Notes: generated by a model not told the origin, from the letters alone. 7,770 nucleotides of DNA from JALXCG01 sp026991065 [NCBI: Gemmatimonadota bacterium] (GCA_026991065.1 JALXCG010000162.1:1-7770); one strand, 5' to 3'; shown: positions 1 to 7,128, numbered from the stretch's first letter. Made by a program: numbers and translations.

Positions 1-1391
1 GTCCCCAGCCGCCGCTTCCGCCACTCTCGCTGGACCCGCTGCGGCTGGGGACCGGCGGTTTCACCGCGGCCGGCGCGCTGGGCGGGACCGAGTGGCTGCT
101 GAGCGGCGCTGGGCCACGGGGCGAGCGCGAGGAGGAGCCGCGTGGCACCCGCGCGGGCAGCGGCACCCTCTGGTTTGACGGCGAGTCCTGGCGCGGCGCC
201 GCCGCCTGGGAGGTGCTCGGCGACGCGGTCCGGCTGCAGGCGCTGGAGGTGGCGACACCGCGGGCGATGCTGCGCATCGAAGGCGACGGCTGTAGCGCCG
301 CGCGGGAGGCGGTTGCCGCCGGTACTCCTGCCACTTCGGCCGCTCCCACTTCGCCCGCTCCCGCTCTCCTTGCGCTGCGTGGCGACCTCTGGGCGGAGCG
401 GAGGGTTGATCCGCTGTGGGAGACCGCCAAGAGCCTTTGCGCCGCGATCGATGCGCTGCCGCTCGATGGCGCGCTGAGCCTGGCCCTGCATCTGAGCGAT
501 CCATCGCGGGATGCCCCGCGCTTCCCGCCGCCGCCGCATCCGCCCGCGTCTCTCGCTCGGACGGTGCCCTCCGACAACGTGCCGATTCTGCGCTGGCGCC
601 GGCGCGGCGGGCGCCAACAGGTATCGCTGCGGTCGCCGGAGCTGGATCTGAACTGGGAACGCCGTCGCGCCGCTCCGGGAGATCCCACCAGTGGCTCTCT
701 GCGTGCCGTTGCCCGCGCCTTCGACCTGCCGCGCGGCGGCTGGCTGGAGGGAATCTGCACCGGCACCTTCTCCGGTGGCTGGCAGCCGGGGGGAGCGCCT
801 CACTTCAAAGGCCGTTGCCGCCTCGCCGCCGGTCGCGTGCGCGCCCCGCTGCTGGATCGCGCAATTCAGCACGCGACCCCTTTCGGGACCTTGCGCGGCC
901 TGCGTTTCGAGCGTCTCGGCGGGCACTTCGCGCTGACCCTCGGCGCCGGCGGGAGGAGCCTGGACGGGCTGCGCGTGGAGGTTGCGCCGTTCGAAGCGCC
1001 GGACACCCAGTTGGAGGGCAATTTCGCCCTGGGCGACTCGCTGCGCGGGCAGTTCGATCTGCACTTTACCGGTTCCGCGGCGGCCCTGGTAGCGGCCCCA
1101 CCCGGGCTGGCGCCGGAGCGGCTGGAGCTGCCCGATTGGGTGGAGGCGCAGATGCGGTTCGGCGGTACCTGGCGGGCTCCGGAGGTTGTCTGGGATGGCG
1201 CGGCCGCGCGCGATTCGCTGCGCACCGCGGTGACCCGGAGCATGACCGAGGAGTTGCGCCACTCACTCGAGGAGTCGCTCGGGCTGCCGCCGGGAGGGCT
1301 GGATGATCCGGCGGCGAAACCTCTTTACGGCACCGGGCTGGAGCTATATCGGCAGTGGCGCCGGGCCCGGGATGGCGCGGGGCAACCGTAG
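1..1391 (+). CDS. AsmA-like protein, C-terminal part (5' end outside window)
   Basis: The reading frame is open from the first complete codon at position 3 to the TAG at 1389-1391, giving 462 visible residues; the true start lies upstream. The C-terminal half, roughly nucleotides 840-1210, has the beta-rich alternating pattern of AsmA/TamB-like proteins: a segment TPFGTLRGLRFERLGGHF, then VEVAPFEAPDTQLEGNFAL, then a short strand GQFDLHFTG and a GGTWRAPEVVWDG element like the usual 'G(T)-x-x-P' ending of AsmA domains. A charged helical tail follows (SMTEELRHSLEESLGLPP). An Ala/Pro/Thr-rich linker lies around nucleotides 310-370. AsmA-family proteins of diderm bacteria are periplasmic, inner-membrane-anchored bridge-like proteins tied to outer-membrane lipid homeostasis; that role is family knowledge, not shown here. 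The N-terminal membrane anchor would be outside the window. The gene converges on the lipoprotein gene at 1456. The family call is moderate because the matches are pattern-level only. Confidence 0.6.
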   Translation, partial: PQPPLPPLSLDPLRLGTGGFTAAGALGGTEWLLSGAGPRGEREEEPRGTRAGSGTLWFDGESWRGAAAWEVLGDAVRLQALEVATPRAMLRIEGDGCSAAREAVAAGTPATSAAPTSPAPALLALRGDLWAERRVDPLWETAKSLCAAIDALPLDGALSLALHLSDPSRDAPRFPPPPHPPASLARTVPSDNVPILRWRRRGGRQQVSLRSPELDLNWERRRAAPGDPTSGSLRAVARAFDLPRGGWLEGICTGTFSGGWQPGGAPHFKGRCRLAAGRVRAPLLDRAIQHATPFGTLRGLRFERLGGHFALTLGAGGRSLDGLRVEVAPFEAPDTQLEGNFALGDSLRGQFDLHFTGSAAALVAAPPGLAPERLELPDWVEAQMRFGGTWRAPEVVWDGAAARDSLRTAVTRSMTEELRHSLEESLGLPPGGLDDPAAKPLYGTGLELYRQWRRARDGAGQP

Positions 1392-1409
1392 GCAGCGGCC
1401 GTCTTGCAT

Positions 1410-1454
1410 CGCCCCCGGCCGCGCTACACCACTCGCAACGCCCCCGGCCGCGCT
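1410..1454. repeat. 16-bp direct repeat in the convergent gap
   Basis: The sequence CGCCCCCGGCCGCGCT occurs exactly at 1410-1425 and again at 1439-1454, a 29-bp period, filling most of the 64 bp between the two convergent stop codons. A 7-bp inverted repeat (1395-1401 with 1416-1422) overlaps the first copy, but no T-run follows on either strand, so it is at best a weak terminator. The likely origin is a small tandem duplication; no function is evident. Confidence 0.6.
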
Positions 1455-1455
1455 G

Positions 1456-2373
1456 CTACTGCCACAGCAGAAATGCCGGCATCTCCTGCATCCGCAGCAA
1501 CCAGAAGAGCGCATTGTCGCTGATGCGGGCGTTGTCCCCGATGGGGGAGCGGAGCGATGGGCCGGTGAAACTGTTGGCATCGCCAATGACCAGAACCCGG
1601 CCGTCGCCATGCTCCGTCAACACGCCGACGATGCCATCGGTGTAGCTGTCCTGCGCCCAGGGGGTGGCGCCGGCTACCGTGCCGGTGCCGGAGGTGATCA
1701 GCATCTGGTGACCGAACAGACTGTGGGTGGTGAACGCATAGTAATCGGCCGGGTCGATGCCGAGCGAGATGCCGAATCGATCGGCGATCGGCTGCAGATT
1801 CTCGTTGGGCGTATCGACCCCGTCGGCGAGCAGCTCCAGACCGCCGCCGGCGGCGACAAAGGCTTCGATTGCGTCGGCTTCGGCGGGTTCAAAAGGGGTG
1901 TCCCAGTTGGCGGGAAGAGCGATCCACACCATCGCGTGGCCGGCGAGGGCGGCGGCGTTGAGTGGAGCGCCGGCCGGCAGAATATCGATGAGCGCGCCAA
2001 GATCGCGATAGCGATCGAGCAGATCGCGGTAGCGACCACCCGCGCCATAGCACCCGGCGCCGCAGTAGACCCCGCGGCTCTCCACCCAGAGGAGGCGAAC
2101 GCCGGTGAAGTCCGCGCCCCGCGGCGAGTCGTCGCCCTCCCGCGAGGCGTCGAGAGAACCGCGCGCGGGAGCCGGAGATGCAACCGCGGTCGCCGAGTCC
2201 TCCGCGTAGGGCGCCCCGGTGCGGTCATGGCCACCAGCAGCGGCGGATGCACCGGGCGCGGGCGGCTCCGCCGGAGAAGTGGCGCAGCCCCCCAGCGTCA
2301 AGAGCAGCAGCGTTCCGGCCAGAGTCGCCGCCGCCAGGAGCGGCAGCGGGCCCGGCCGCGCGACCTGCGTCAC
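1456..2373 (-). CDS. Lipoprotein with GATase-like (DUF4350-type) domain
   Basis: This 305-residue protein starts at a GTG (2371-2373), chosen because AAGAGG lies 7 nt upstream and because this start places the signal peptide at the N-terminus. An in-frame ATG at 2488-2490 would add 39 Arg/Pro-rich residues ahead of the signal and has no close ribosome site. Residues 10-29 are hydrophobic and end in a lipobox-like TLGGC, so Cys30 is the predicted lipidation site. Residues 31-88 are a low-complexity Ala/Pro/Ser/Asp linker. From about residue 91 there is an alpha/beta domain with VRLLWVES, then AIEAFVAAGGGLELLADG (169-185), and near the end GDGRVLVIGDANSF (256-269) with NARISDNALFWLL (281-293). 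This pattern fits the glutamine-amidotransferase-like fold of DUF4350/ThuA-type proteins. The catalytic Cys of true GATases is not evident, so a binding role is as likely as an enzymatic one. Two cysteines, Cys104 and Cys108 (YCGAGC), could form a disulfide. The protein probably sits on the periplasmic side of a membrane. Substrate and pathway are unknown. Confidence 0.75.
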   Translation of the reverse strand: MTQVARPGPLPLLAAATLAGTLLLLTLGGCATSPAEPPAPGASAAAGGHDRTGAPYAEDSATAVASPAPARGSLDASREGDDSPRGADFTGVRLLWVESRGVYCGAGCYGAGGRYRDLLDRYRDLGALIDILPAGAPLNAAALAGHAMVWIALPANWDTPFEPAEADAIEAFVAAGGGLELLADGVDTPNENLQPIADRFGISLGIDPADYYAFTTHSLFGHQMLITSGTGTVAGATPWAQDSYTDGIVGVLTEHGDGRVLVIGDANSFTGPSLRSPIGDNARISDNALFWLLRMQEMPAFLLWQ

Positions 2374-2681
2374 CGCGAAACCTCTTGGGGAGCAGTGGCG
2401 TCGGCGCCGCGCCGGCGTCGGTCGGAAATCGGGATCGAGGGGGAGGATCGGACGCACGCGGAACTCCGGAGCGGGAGGTTCGAAGCGCATCGAAACGAAT
2501 GGCGTCGAGTCGATGCGGGGGTTTTCCTCCTCTCTACTGTCGGAGCCTCGCGCAGCTCACTTGAACGCTGACCCCTGCGGTGCAAAACCTGCACGAGTTG
2601 CGGCTTGCGGGGCGGCAACGGACACTGAACTGGTGAAAACTTGCACAGGCGCGACAGGCTCCTGGCCAGCCACGCCGCCCG
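2374..2681. other. 308-bp intergenic gap between acylase and lipoprotein genes
   Basis: I find no convincing gene here. Both flanking genes are on the - strand. The gap holds a perfect 8-bp inverted repeat, CGCATCGA at 2486-2493 with TCGATGCG at 2510-2517, with a 16-nt loop. It also holds two near-identical 11-mers, AAAACCTGCAC (2584-2594) and AAAACTTGCAC (2636-2646), 52 bp apart. The first overlaps a short dyad, GTGCA/TGCAC (2580-2594). No strong terminator with a T-run follows the acylase stop on the - strand. The length suggests room for a separate promoter for the lipoprotein gene, but I see no consensus -35/-10 pair. Confidence 0.5.
2381..2386 (-). promoter_or_regulatory. Ribosome binding site of the lipoprotein gene
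   Basis: AAGAGG on the - strand, 7 nt before the GTG at 2373. It decides in favour of the GTG over the upstream ATG at 2490. A stronger AGGAGG at 2526-2531 has no ATG, GTG or TTG at a workable distance. Confidence 0.6.
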
Positions 2682-5288
2682 CTACGGTCGCGCGACGAAA
2701 TGCACCGCCGCTCCCTCCTGCCGGGAGCGATCATCGGTAATCCGGATGTAGCGCTGCGCCACATAGTCATCCACCATGTCGCCCCAGTGCTCCGAATCGG
2801 GCCCGCCATTGCCGGAATCGAGGATCCACCAGGAGCGAATCCCCGCCGGATCGAGTTCGGCGATAAAGCGCGCCACCGCCTGGTGCTGCGATGTGTGGTC
2901 GGCCGGATCCACCCCGGTCGAAGCGACATTCACCGTGTAGGCCGCGCCGCGCCGCGGATAGCCCTGGGTGGGTTCGCTCCCCTCCGGCGGCAGGTTGTAG
3001 GCGCCCCGCATCGGGTGCAGCAGGGTGAAACCATGCACCTCGCCCCACTTCCACTCCTCCTGGTTGGCGGTGCCGAAGAGGTCGGCCAGGGTCACAATCG
3101 CCTGATCCATGGCACTGATCGCAGCTTCGGCGCGCGTCTCCTCCTTGAAAGGCGTGCGGAGGTCATTGAAGAGGCGCTCGCCGGTCGCCGATTCGCCGGG
3201 GTGCTCCAGCACATAGAGCAGCCCGCGGCTGGCCATGCCCGGATCCACAAAGAGCCCGTAGTAGGGGCCGAGATCGTCGCTCAGCACGGTCTCGCAGAAA
3301 TGGCCGAACCAGGCCTGGAAAATGGCCGGCTCCACCCGCTCGACGCCGGTGGCGAAGTTCCAGTCGCGCAAACGGTCGATCGCCTCCGCCGTGGCTCCCG
3401 ACACCAGGTCCGGCCGCTCATCCGCCGCCGCCAGCAGGTGCGGCAGAAAGCGCTGCGCCATGCTCCAGTGGCCGTCGCGCTGAATCAGCGCCATGTGCGC
3501 CGGCGTCAACGGCCCGGCCGCGGCCAGCGAATCGAGCAGCGCGGCGATCCGCTCGGCGCGGAAGCCGGGCCCATAGGAGACCCCTTGATAGGTCTTCTCA
3601 TTGAGTGGCTTGTTGTCGAAGCAGAGCCCCAGGGGGTCGTTGTTGGCGGTGGCGATCCAGCCCCGCGCCGGGTCGGTCAGCTCCGGCTGCGCCGAGTCGG
3701 GCAGCTGCCCTTTCCAGTCGAAGAACCCACCCCCCGGCAGGATCCACCACGGCGGCGCCAGGGTCGGCCAGGAGCGCTTCGGGTAGCGCAGGTGGGCGCT
3801 GTAGTGGATCCGCCCATCGACATCGGCGTAAACCCCGTTCGCCGCGGTCACCTCGCGTCGCTGCTCGGCGTCGCGATAGGCGTCGAAATCGGTCGCCAGC
3901 ATCATATCCAGAATTGCGTCCACCTCGTCGCCGGGGCGGTGACCGGTCCACTTGAAACTCAGCGCGTCGAGCCGCAGCGGCCCCCAGCCGAGGATCGGCC
4001 CATGCTGCGGAATCCAATAGGTGTCCGGATCCGGCACGTTAAAGGTCATATCCACCAACTCGCCGTCGAGATTGGCGAGATAGGTCTCGTGGGTGCGCTG
4101 GATCGGCACCAGCGTGCCGGCGTGCTGCACATAGCCGGGGATCGGAACCACCTCGTGGAAAACGTCCAGATTGTCCGCGTAGAGGGCGGTAAAGCCCATG
4201 GCGTGCTGATCGTTGTGGCCGAAAAGAATCCCCGGCAGCGCGGCGAAATTGCCGCCCGTATAGCTCCCCTCGGAGGTGACGATCCGGACCAGAAACACCT
4301 GGTTGTAGGCCTGCGGATCGAGATGCGGATCGTTGCAGAGCAGGGCGTGCCCCGAAGCGGTCAACGCCGGCCCCACCACCCAGTTGTTGGACTCGCCGTA
4401 GCGCATCATGTTCCAGATGCCGGCGGCCTTGAAGGCCTCTTCAATCTGCGTCATCAACTGCGTCATCCAGACCGGATCGAGCTGCGCGTTCATCTCCGCC
4501 AGCGCCGCTTCCGCCGCGCGCCTCGCCCCGTTTTCGCTCCCGGCCTCCGCCGCAGCGCCGGTCGCCCGCGCCGCCCTCTCCGCGCTCCCGCCCGGCGCCA
4601 CGCTCTCGCCGGGATAGATCACCGGAGTCTGGGCCGCCGGCGCCACCCGCGCCAGATCCGCCGCCACATCCGGCAGCAACACTTCGCGCGGCAGCCCGGT
4701 GAGCAACTCCGGCAGCAGCGGCGCCGAAAGCCCGAACAGCACCAGCGCCCCGGCCAGCGCCGAATCCTCGATCTTCCAATCCTCGATATCCGCCGCGTCC
4801 AGCCCCAGGTCGGCGTATTCCGGCGGCAGTGCCACCTCGCCCGCCCGCGCCTGCTCCAGATAAGCGTTCACCCCGTTGGCGTAGGACTCGTAAAGCTCGA
4901 TCGTGGCCGCCGATCCCCCCTGAATAAAGGCGTTCGCCGTGCGCCACAGTTGCAGGCGCCGCAGCACCATGTCCACCATCACATTGCCGCGCCCCATCAG
5001 CTCCGCGGTGCGCCCGGCCGGCACCTTGCGCGCGTGATCGAGTTGGAAGAAGCGCGTCGAAGCCGCGGCATAGCCTTGCAGCGCAAACGCATCCGCCAGT
5101 GAGTCGGCCTCGATGTGGGCGATGCCGTTGTCGTCCCACCAAAGTGTCGCTTCCCCCTTCAGGCCGGCGATCGGCACCGAACCGTCGCCCGGCGGTAGGC
5201 TGGAAGCAGCGCGCGCCGGCGGCGCCGAACCGGCAAGCAGAGTGACGAGCGCGGCGAAAATCGTGCAGGCTTGAAAGCGCAGTCGCAT
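2682..5288 (-). CDS. Secreted penicillin acylase family protein (Ntn hydrolase)
   Basis: An 868-residue precursor starting at ATG 5286-5288, with GAGG 7 nt upstream. A longer frame reaches an ATG at 5384 but would put 32 extra residues before the signal peptide. Residues 1-27 form a Sec signal (RLR n-region, hydrophobic core, cleavage after ARA). Residues 41-200 carry the alpha-chain pattern, including TLWWDDNGIAHIEA and QGYAAASTRFFQLDHARK. An Ala-rich stretch, about 215-265, lies in the usual spacer region. The nucleophile is Ser300 (codon 4389-4391) in YGESNNWVVGP; in this family autoproteolysis frees this Ser as the N-terminus of the beta chain. His322 in NDPHLD sits at beta-23, and Asn549/Asn550 in WIATANND fit the oxyanion-hole Asn. 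A C-terminal WKWGEVHGF motif is also family-typical. Members hydrolyse amide bonds of beta-lactams, N-acyl-homoserine lactones or lipopeptides; the substrate cannot be read from this sequence. The site of action is periplasmic or extracellular. The residue before Ser300 is Glu, where Gly or Ala is familiar. The neighbouring genes do not reveal a pathway. Confidence 0.93.
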   Translation of the reverse strand: MRLRFQACTIFAALVTLLAGSAPPARAASSLPPGDGSVPIAGLKGEATLWWDDNGIAHIEADSLADAFALQGYAAASTRFFQLDHARKVPAGRTAELMGRGNVMVDMVLRRLQLWRTANAFIQGGSAATIELYESYANGVNAYLEQARAGEVALPPEYADLGLDAADIEDWKIEDSALAGALVLFGLSAPLLPELLTGLPREVLLPDVAADLARVAPAAQTPVIYPGESVAPGGSAERAARATGAAAEAGSENGARRAAEAALAEMNAQLDPVWMTQLMTQIEEAFKAAGIWNMMRYGESNNWVVGPALTASGHALLCNDPHLDPQAYNQVFLVRIVTSEGSYTGGNFAALPGILFGHNDQHAMGFTALYADNLDVFHEVVPIPGYVQHAGTLVPIQRTHETYLANLDGELVDMTFNVPDPDTYWIPQHGPILGWGPLRLDALSFKWTGHRPGDEVDAILDMMLATDFDAYRDAEQRREVTAANGVYADVDGRIHYSAHLRYPKRSWPTLAPPWWILPGGGFFDWKGQLPDSAQPELTDPARGWIATANNDPLGLCFDNKPLNEKTYQGVSYGPGFRAERIAALLDSLAAAGPLTPAHMALIQRDGHWSMAQRFLPHLLAAADERPDLVSGATAEAIDRLRDWNFATGVERVEPAIFQAWFGHFCETVLSDDLGPYYGLFVDPGMASRGLLYVLEHPGESATGERLFNDLRTPFKEETRAEAAISAMDQAIVTLADLFGTANQEEWKWGEVHGFTLLHPMRGAYNLPPEGSEPTQGYPRRGAAYTVNVASTGVDPADHTSQHQAVARFIAELDPAGIRSWWILDSGNGGPDSEHWGDMVDDYVAQRYIRITDDRSRQEGAAVHFVARP

Positions 5289-5931
5289 GGCAAAACCTCG
5301 AAATCGCTCCCGCGCGGCGCGGTGGGACCGGCGGCGGGCAGGGCTGGAGAGAGAAACCGGAGCAGAATGCACCAAGAATAGCACGCTCCCCCTTCTCCCC
5401 CTTTTTTTTCACAGCACCGCTTCAGCTTTGGGCAATGCGCCCGCCGATCGCCTCGGGGCAAGCAGCCTGACGCCGCGCCGGATTCTGGCCGAAGCGGCGG
5501 AACACTCTGCGGCGCCGCGCTTTGGCTCATCTCTCGGGACTCGCCCCCCGGTTGCGGGTGGTACCGGCGGCGCAGACTTCCGGGTCCCGAAGCAGGCCCG
5601 ATCACGGGGATCGAACGGCACTGCGCAACAATCTCCCGGCGGATGCGCGCCGTGGAGCCGAGACCCGGCGCAGTGCGGCAGGGAGCCGGGCGGCCGCGCC
5701 CCCAGTGGGGCCGGACCCGGAGGGCGGCAAAGAGCGCCGGCCGGGCGCGACCGCGGGGAAGTGTCGGCGGCCGCGCGGCGAGCAGTTTCGACGAGAGTCG
5801 GGGCGATGCGCGAATGCAGAAAACAGCAGCGGCGGTGAGCAGGAAGGCGCGAAACTATTTCCGCTAAAGAACGAAAAGATGCGCGGGACGACGCCTTGGG
5901 CTCAGCGTTCCGGCGCACCCGGGCGCGGTTC
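5289..5931. other. 643-bp intergenic region without a convincing gene
   Basis: The region lies between the apbE stop and the acylase start, both on the - strand. Open frames occur on both strands, but their products are Arg/Pro/Ala-rich with no recognisable motif, they overlap each other, and none has a credible start. A pyrimidine-rich stretch ends in an uninterrupted T8 at 5402-5409 on the + strand (A8 on the - strand), about 115 bp upstream of the acylase start. Positions 5840-5880 are locally AT-richer than their surroundings. No hairpin precedes the T8, so it is not a standard terminator. The acylase promoter is presumably in this region, but I could not identify a consensus pair. No tRNA or known riboswitch was recognised. 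Confidence 0.5.
5296..5299 (-). promoter_or_regulatory. Ribosome binding site of the acylase gene
   Basis: GAGG on the - strand, 7 nt before the ATG at 5288. It supports the start immediately ahead of the signal peptide. Confidence 0.55.
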
Positions 5932-6993
5932 TCACCAGCCGCTGGAATGGAGGATTCGGCGGTCCGGCGTGATGAGGAGGGCTTCGATTTCGGGGAGGGT
6001 TTCGACCAGCGCGACGCCGGCTTCGGGCCCCATGACGAAGAGCGCGGTGGCGAGGGCGTCGGCAGCCATGGCGGTGGGGGCGCGGACGGTCACGCTGATC
6101 AGGTCGGTGGCGCTGGATCCGGTGCGTGGATCGAGGATGTGGTGGTGCGTCATGGCTGCGTCAAAATAGCGTCGATAGTCACCGCTGGTGGCGACGGCGG
6201 CGTCGCGCAGGTCGATGGCGGTGAGGTAGTCGGCCGGGTCGCGGGGGTTCTGCAGGGCGACGCGCCAGGGGGATCCCGCTTTGTCGCCGAGCGCGCGAAG
6301 GTCGCCGCCGGCGTTGACCAGGGCGCAGCGAATGCCCCGGGCGCGCAGCGTTTCGATGCTGCGGTCGATCGCGTAACCTTTGGCCAGGCCGTCGAGTGTG
6401 ATCTCTGTGCCGGGGTCGAGTGTGATCTGGTCGGAGGTGATGTGGAGGTGTTGGGCACCGACCCGGGAGCGGGCGGCGGCAAACTCGGCGCTGTCGGGAG
6501 GGTGGCCGGTCGCGGCGAAACTCTCGCGGTAGAGATCGAGCAGAGGCTTGATGGTGGGGTCGAAGGCGCCGCCGGTGAGTTGGTTGAATTCGAGGGCGCG
6601 GCTGGCGACGCGGCGCAGGTCGGGACCGGGGCGGAGAGCGGCGTCGCGGTTGAGGCGACTGATTTCACTCTTTTCTTTATAAGTACTCAGCAGGGCGTCG
6701 ATCCGGTCGATCTCCGTGAAAGCTGCATTCAGCGCCTGTTTCGCGACGGCGCTGTCGGGGTCGATCACGGTGATCGAAACCACGGTCCCCATCTGCTCCC
6801 GGGTTTGTGAAATCGGGGCCGGTGTGGGGGTGCGGCAGGCGGCGATGCCGGCGAGGAGCGGAACCAGGCTCCGGAAGAGGCCGCGAATGAGACCGCCGGA
6901 GTGGTGATAAGTGCGTATGAAAGCGAAGGATGAGGGTTCCATGGTGGGGCCCGCGGGGAGTTTCTTGCGAGAGGGGAAAAACAGCGTCGACAT
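5932..6993 (-). CDS. apbE: FAD:protein FMN transferase ApbE, predicted lipoprotein
   Basis: A 353-residue protein ending at TGA 5932-5934. ApbE uses FAD to attach FMN covalently to a Thr (or Ser) of flavoprotein partners such as RnfG, RnfD, NqrB and NqrC, on the periplasmic side. Motifs in order: QMGTVVSITV (67-76), STYKEKSEISRLN (103-115), GGAFDPTIKPLLDLY (141-155), LDGLAKGYAID (200-210), NAGGDLRALG (227-236), TSGDYRRYF (269-277), HHHILDPRTG (283-292) and AMAADALATALFVMGPE (308-324). Asp312 and Thr316 match the Asp-x3-Thr magnesium ligands of the family. A hydrophobic stretch ends at GIAAC, so Cys53 is the predicted lipidation site, as in many ApbE lipoproteins. The start is uncertain: ATG at 6993 has only a distant AAAGG (13 nt), and the in-frame ATG at 6940-6942 has no clear ribosome site; either gives an unusually long stretch before the lipobox. 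The gene is divergent from the RnfC-like gene, which makes an Rnf-type complex the probable client. Confidence 0.95.
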   Translation of the reverse strand: MSTLFFPSRKKLPAGPTMEPSSFAFIRTYHHSGGLIRGLFRSLVPLLAGIAACRTPTPAPISQTREQMGTVVSITVIDPDSAVAKQALNAAFTEIDRIDALLSTYKEKSEISRLNRDAALRPGPDLRRVASRALEFNQLTGGAFDPTIKPLLDLYRESFAATGHPPDSAEFAAARSRVGAQHLHITSDQITLDPGTEITLDGLAKGYAIDRSIETLRARGIRCALVNAGGDLRALGDKAGSPWRVALQNPRDPADYLTAIDLRDAAVATSGDYRRYFDAAMTHHHILDPRTGSSATDLISVTVRAPTAMAADALATALFVMGPEAGVALVETLPEIEALLITPDRRILHSSGW

Positions 6994-6994
6994 G

Positions 6995-7030
6995 GCGCCA
7001 GTCTAGCCTTTAGGATGCCCCCGCTGGCGC
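6995..7030. promoter_or_regulatory. Inverted repeat abutting the apbE start codon
   Basis: GCGCCAG at 6995-7001 and CTGGCGC at 7024-7030 form a perfect 7-bp dyad around a 22-nt loop. On the - strand one arm ends 1 nt before the apbE ATG at 6993 and the loop holds the only Shine-Dalgarno-like AAAGG, so a hairpin in the mRNA leader could limit initiation. On the + strand the same stem is followed 4 nt later by T6 (7035-7040), which resembles an intrinsic terminator for leftward-to-rightward transcription, although no + gene ends just before it. The site lies in the 142-bp divergent region that must contain both promoters; no clear -35/-10 pair was found. Confidence 0.4.
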
Positions 7031-7123
7031 AGGCTTTTTTGCGGGCCGCGCAGCACGGCGCTTTCCACGCCCGCCGGGTCTACCGGCGAAGAGGTGGGCG
7101 GCACCCTGCATGCGGGCCCATTC

Positions 7124-7128
7124 AGGAG
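7124..7128 (+). promoter_or_regulatory. Ribosome binding site that sets the RnfC-like TTG start
   Basis: AGGAG lies 7 nt before TTG 7136-7138. The alternative ATG at 7184-7186 has no comparable site, so this element favours the TTG start. Confidence 0.6.

Noticed and set aside
1395-1422. 7-bp inverted repeat after the AsmA-like stop as a terminator
   Set aside because: The stem GCGGCCG/CGGCCGC is perfect but no U-tract follows, and CGGCCG-type palindromes are expected often in DNA this GC-rich.
2526-2531. AGGAGG (- strand) as ribosome site of a small or extended gene
   Set aside because: There is no ATG, GTG or TTG within a usable distance; the nearest in-frame ATG (2490) is about 35 nt away.
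1303-2571. 422-codon + strand frame antisense to the lipoprotein
   Set aside because: It is also codon-aligned with the sense gene and overlaps the end of the AsmA-like gene. The sense frame has a lipobox, a ribosome site and a domain pattern.
2700-5102. 800-codon open frame on the + strand, antisense to the acylase
   Set aside because: It is codon-aligned with the acylase gene (same codon boundaries), so a stop needs TTA, CTA or TCA in the sense gene, which are rare at this GC content. Its product is Arg/His/Gln-rich without motifs, while the sense frame has catalytic residues, a signal peptide and a ribosome site.
5385-5412. T8 tract considered as an intrinsic terminator
   Set aside because: No GC-rich hairpin precedes it on the + strand; the upstream sequence is an all-pyrimidine run.
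5595-5625. tRNA T-arm-like string (GGGGATCGAAC)
   Set aside because: The bases flanking the would-be loop do not form a 5-bp T stem, and no acceptor or anticodon arm can be drawn around it.
5409-5918. 169-codon - strand frame in the apbE-acylase gap
   Set aside because: The Arg/Pro/Ala-rich product has no domain, signal or credible ribosome site, and similar frames exist on the + strand of the same stretch.
5896-6810. 304-codon + strand frame antisense to apbE
   Set aside because: It is codon-aligned with apbE, whose sense frame shows the full set of ApbE motifs. The Gly-rich product is an artefact of composition.
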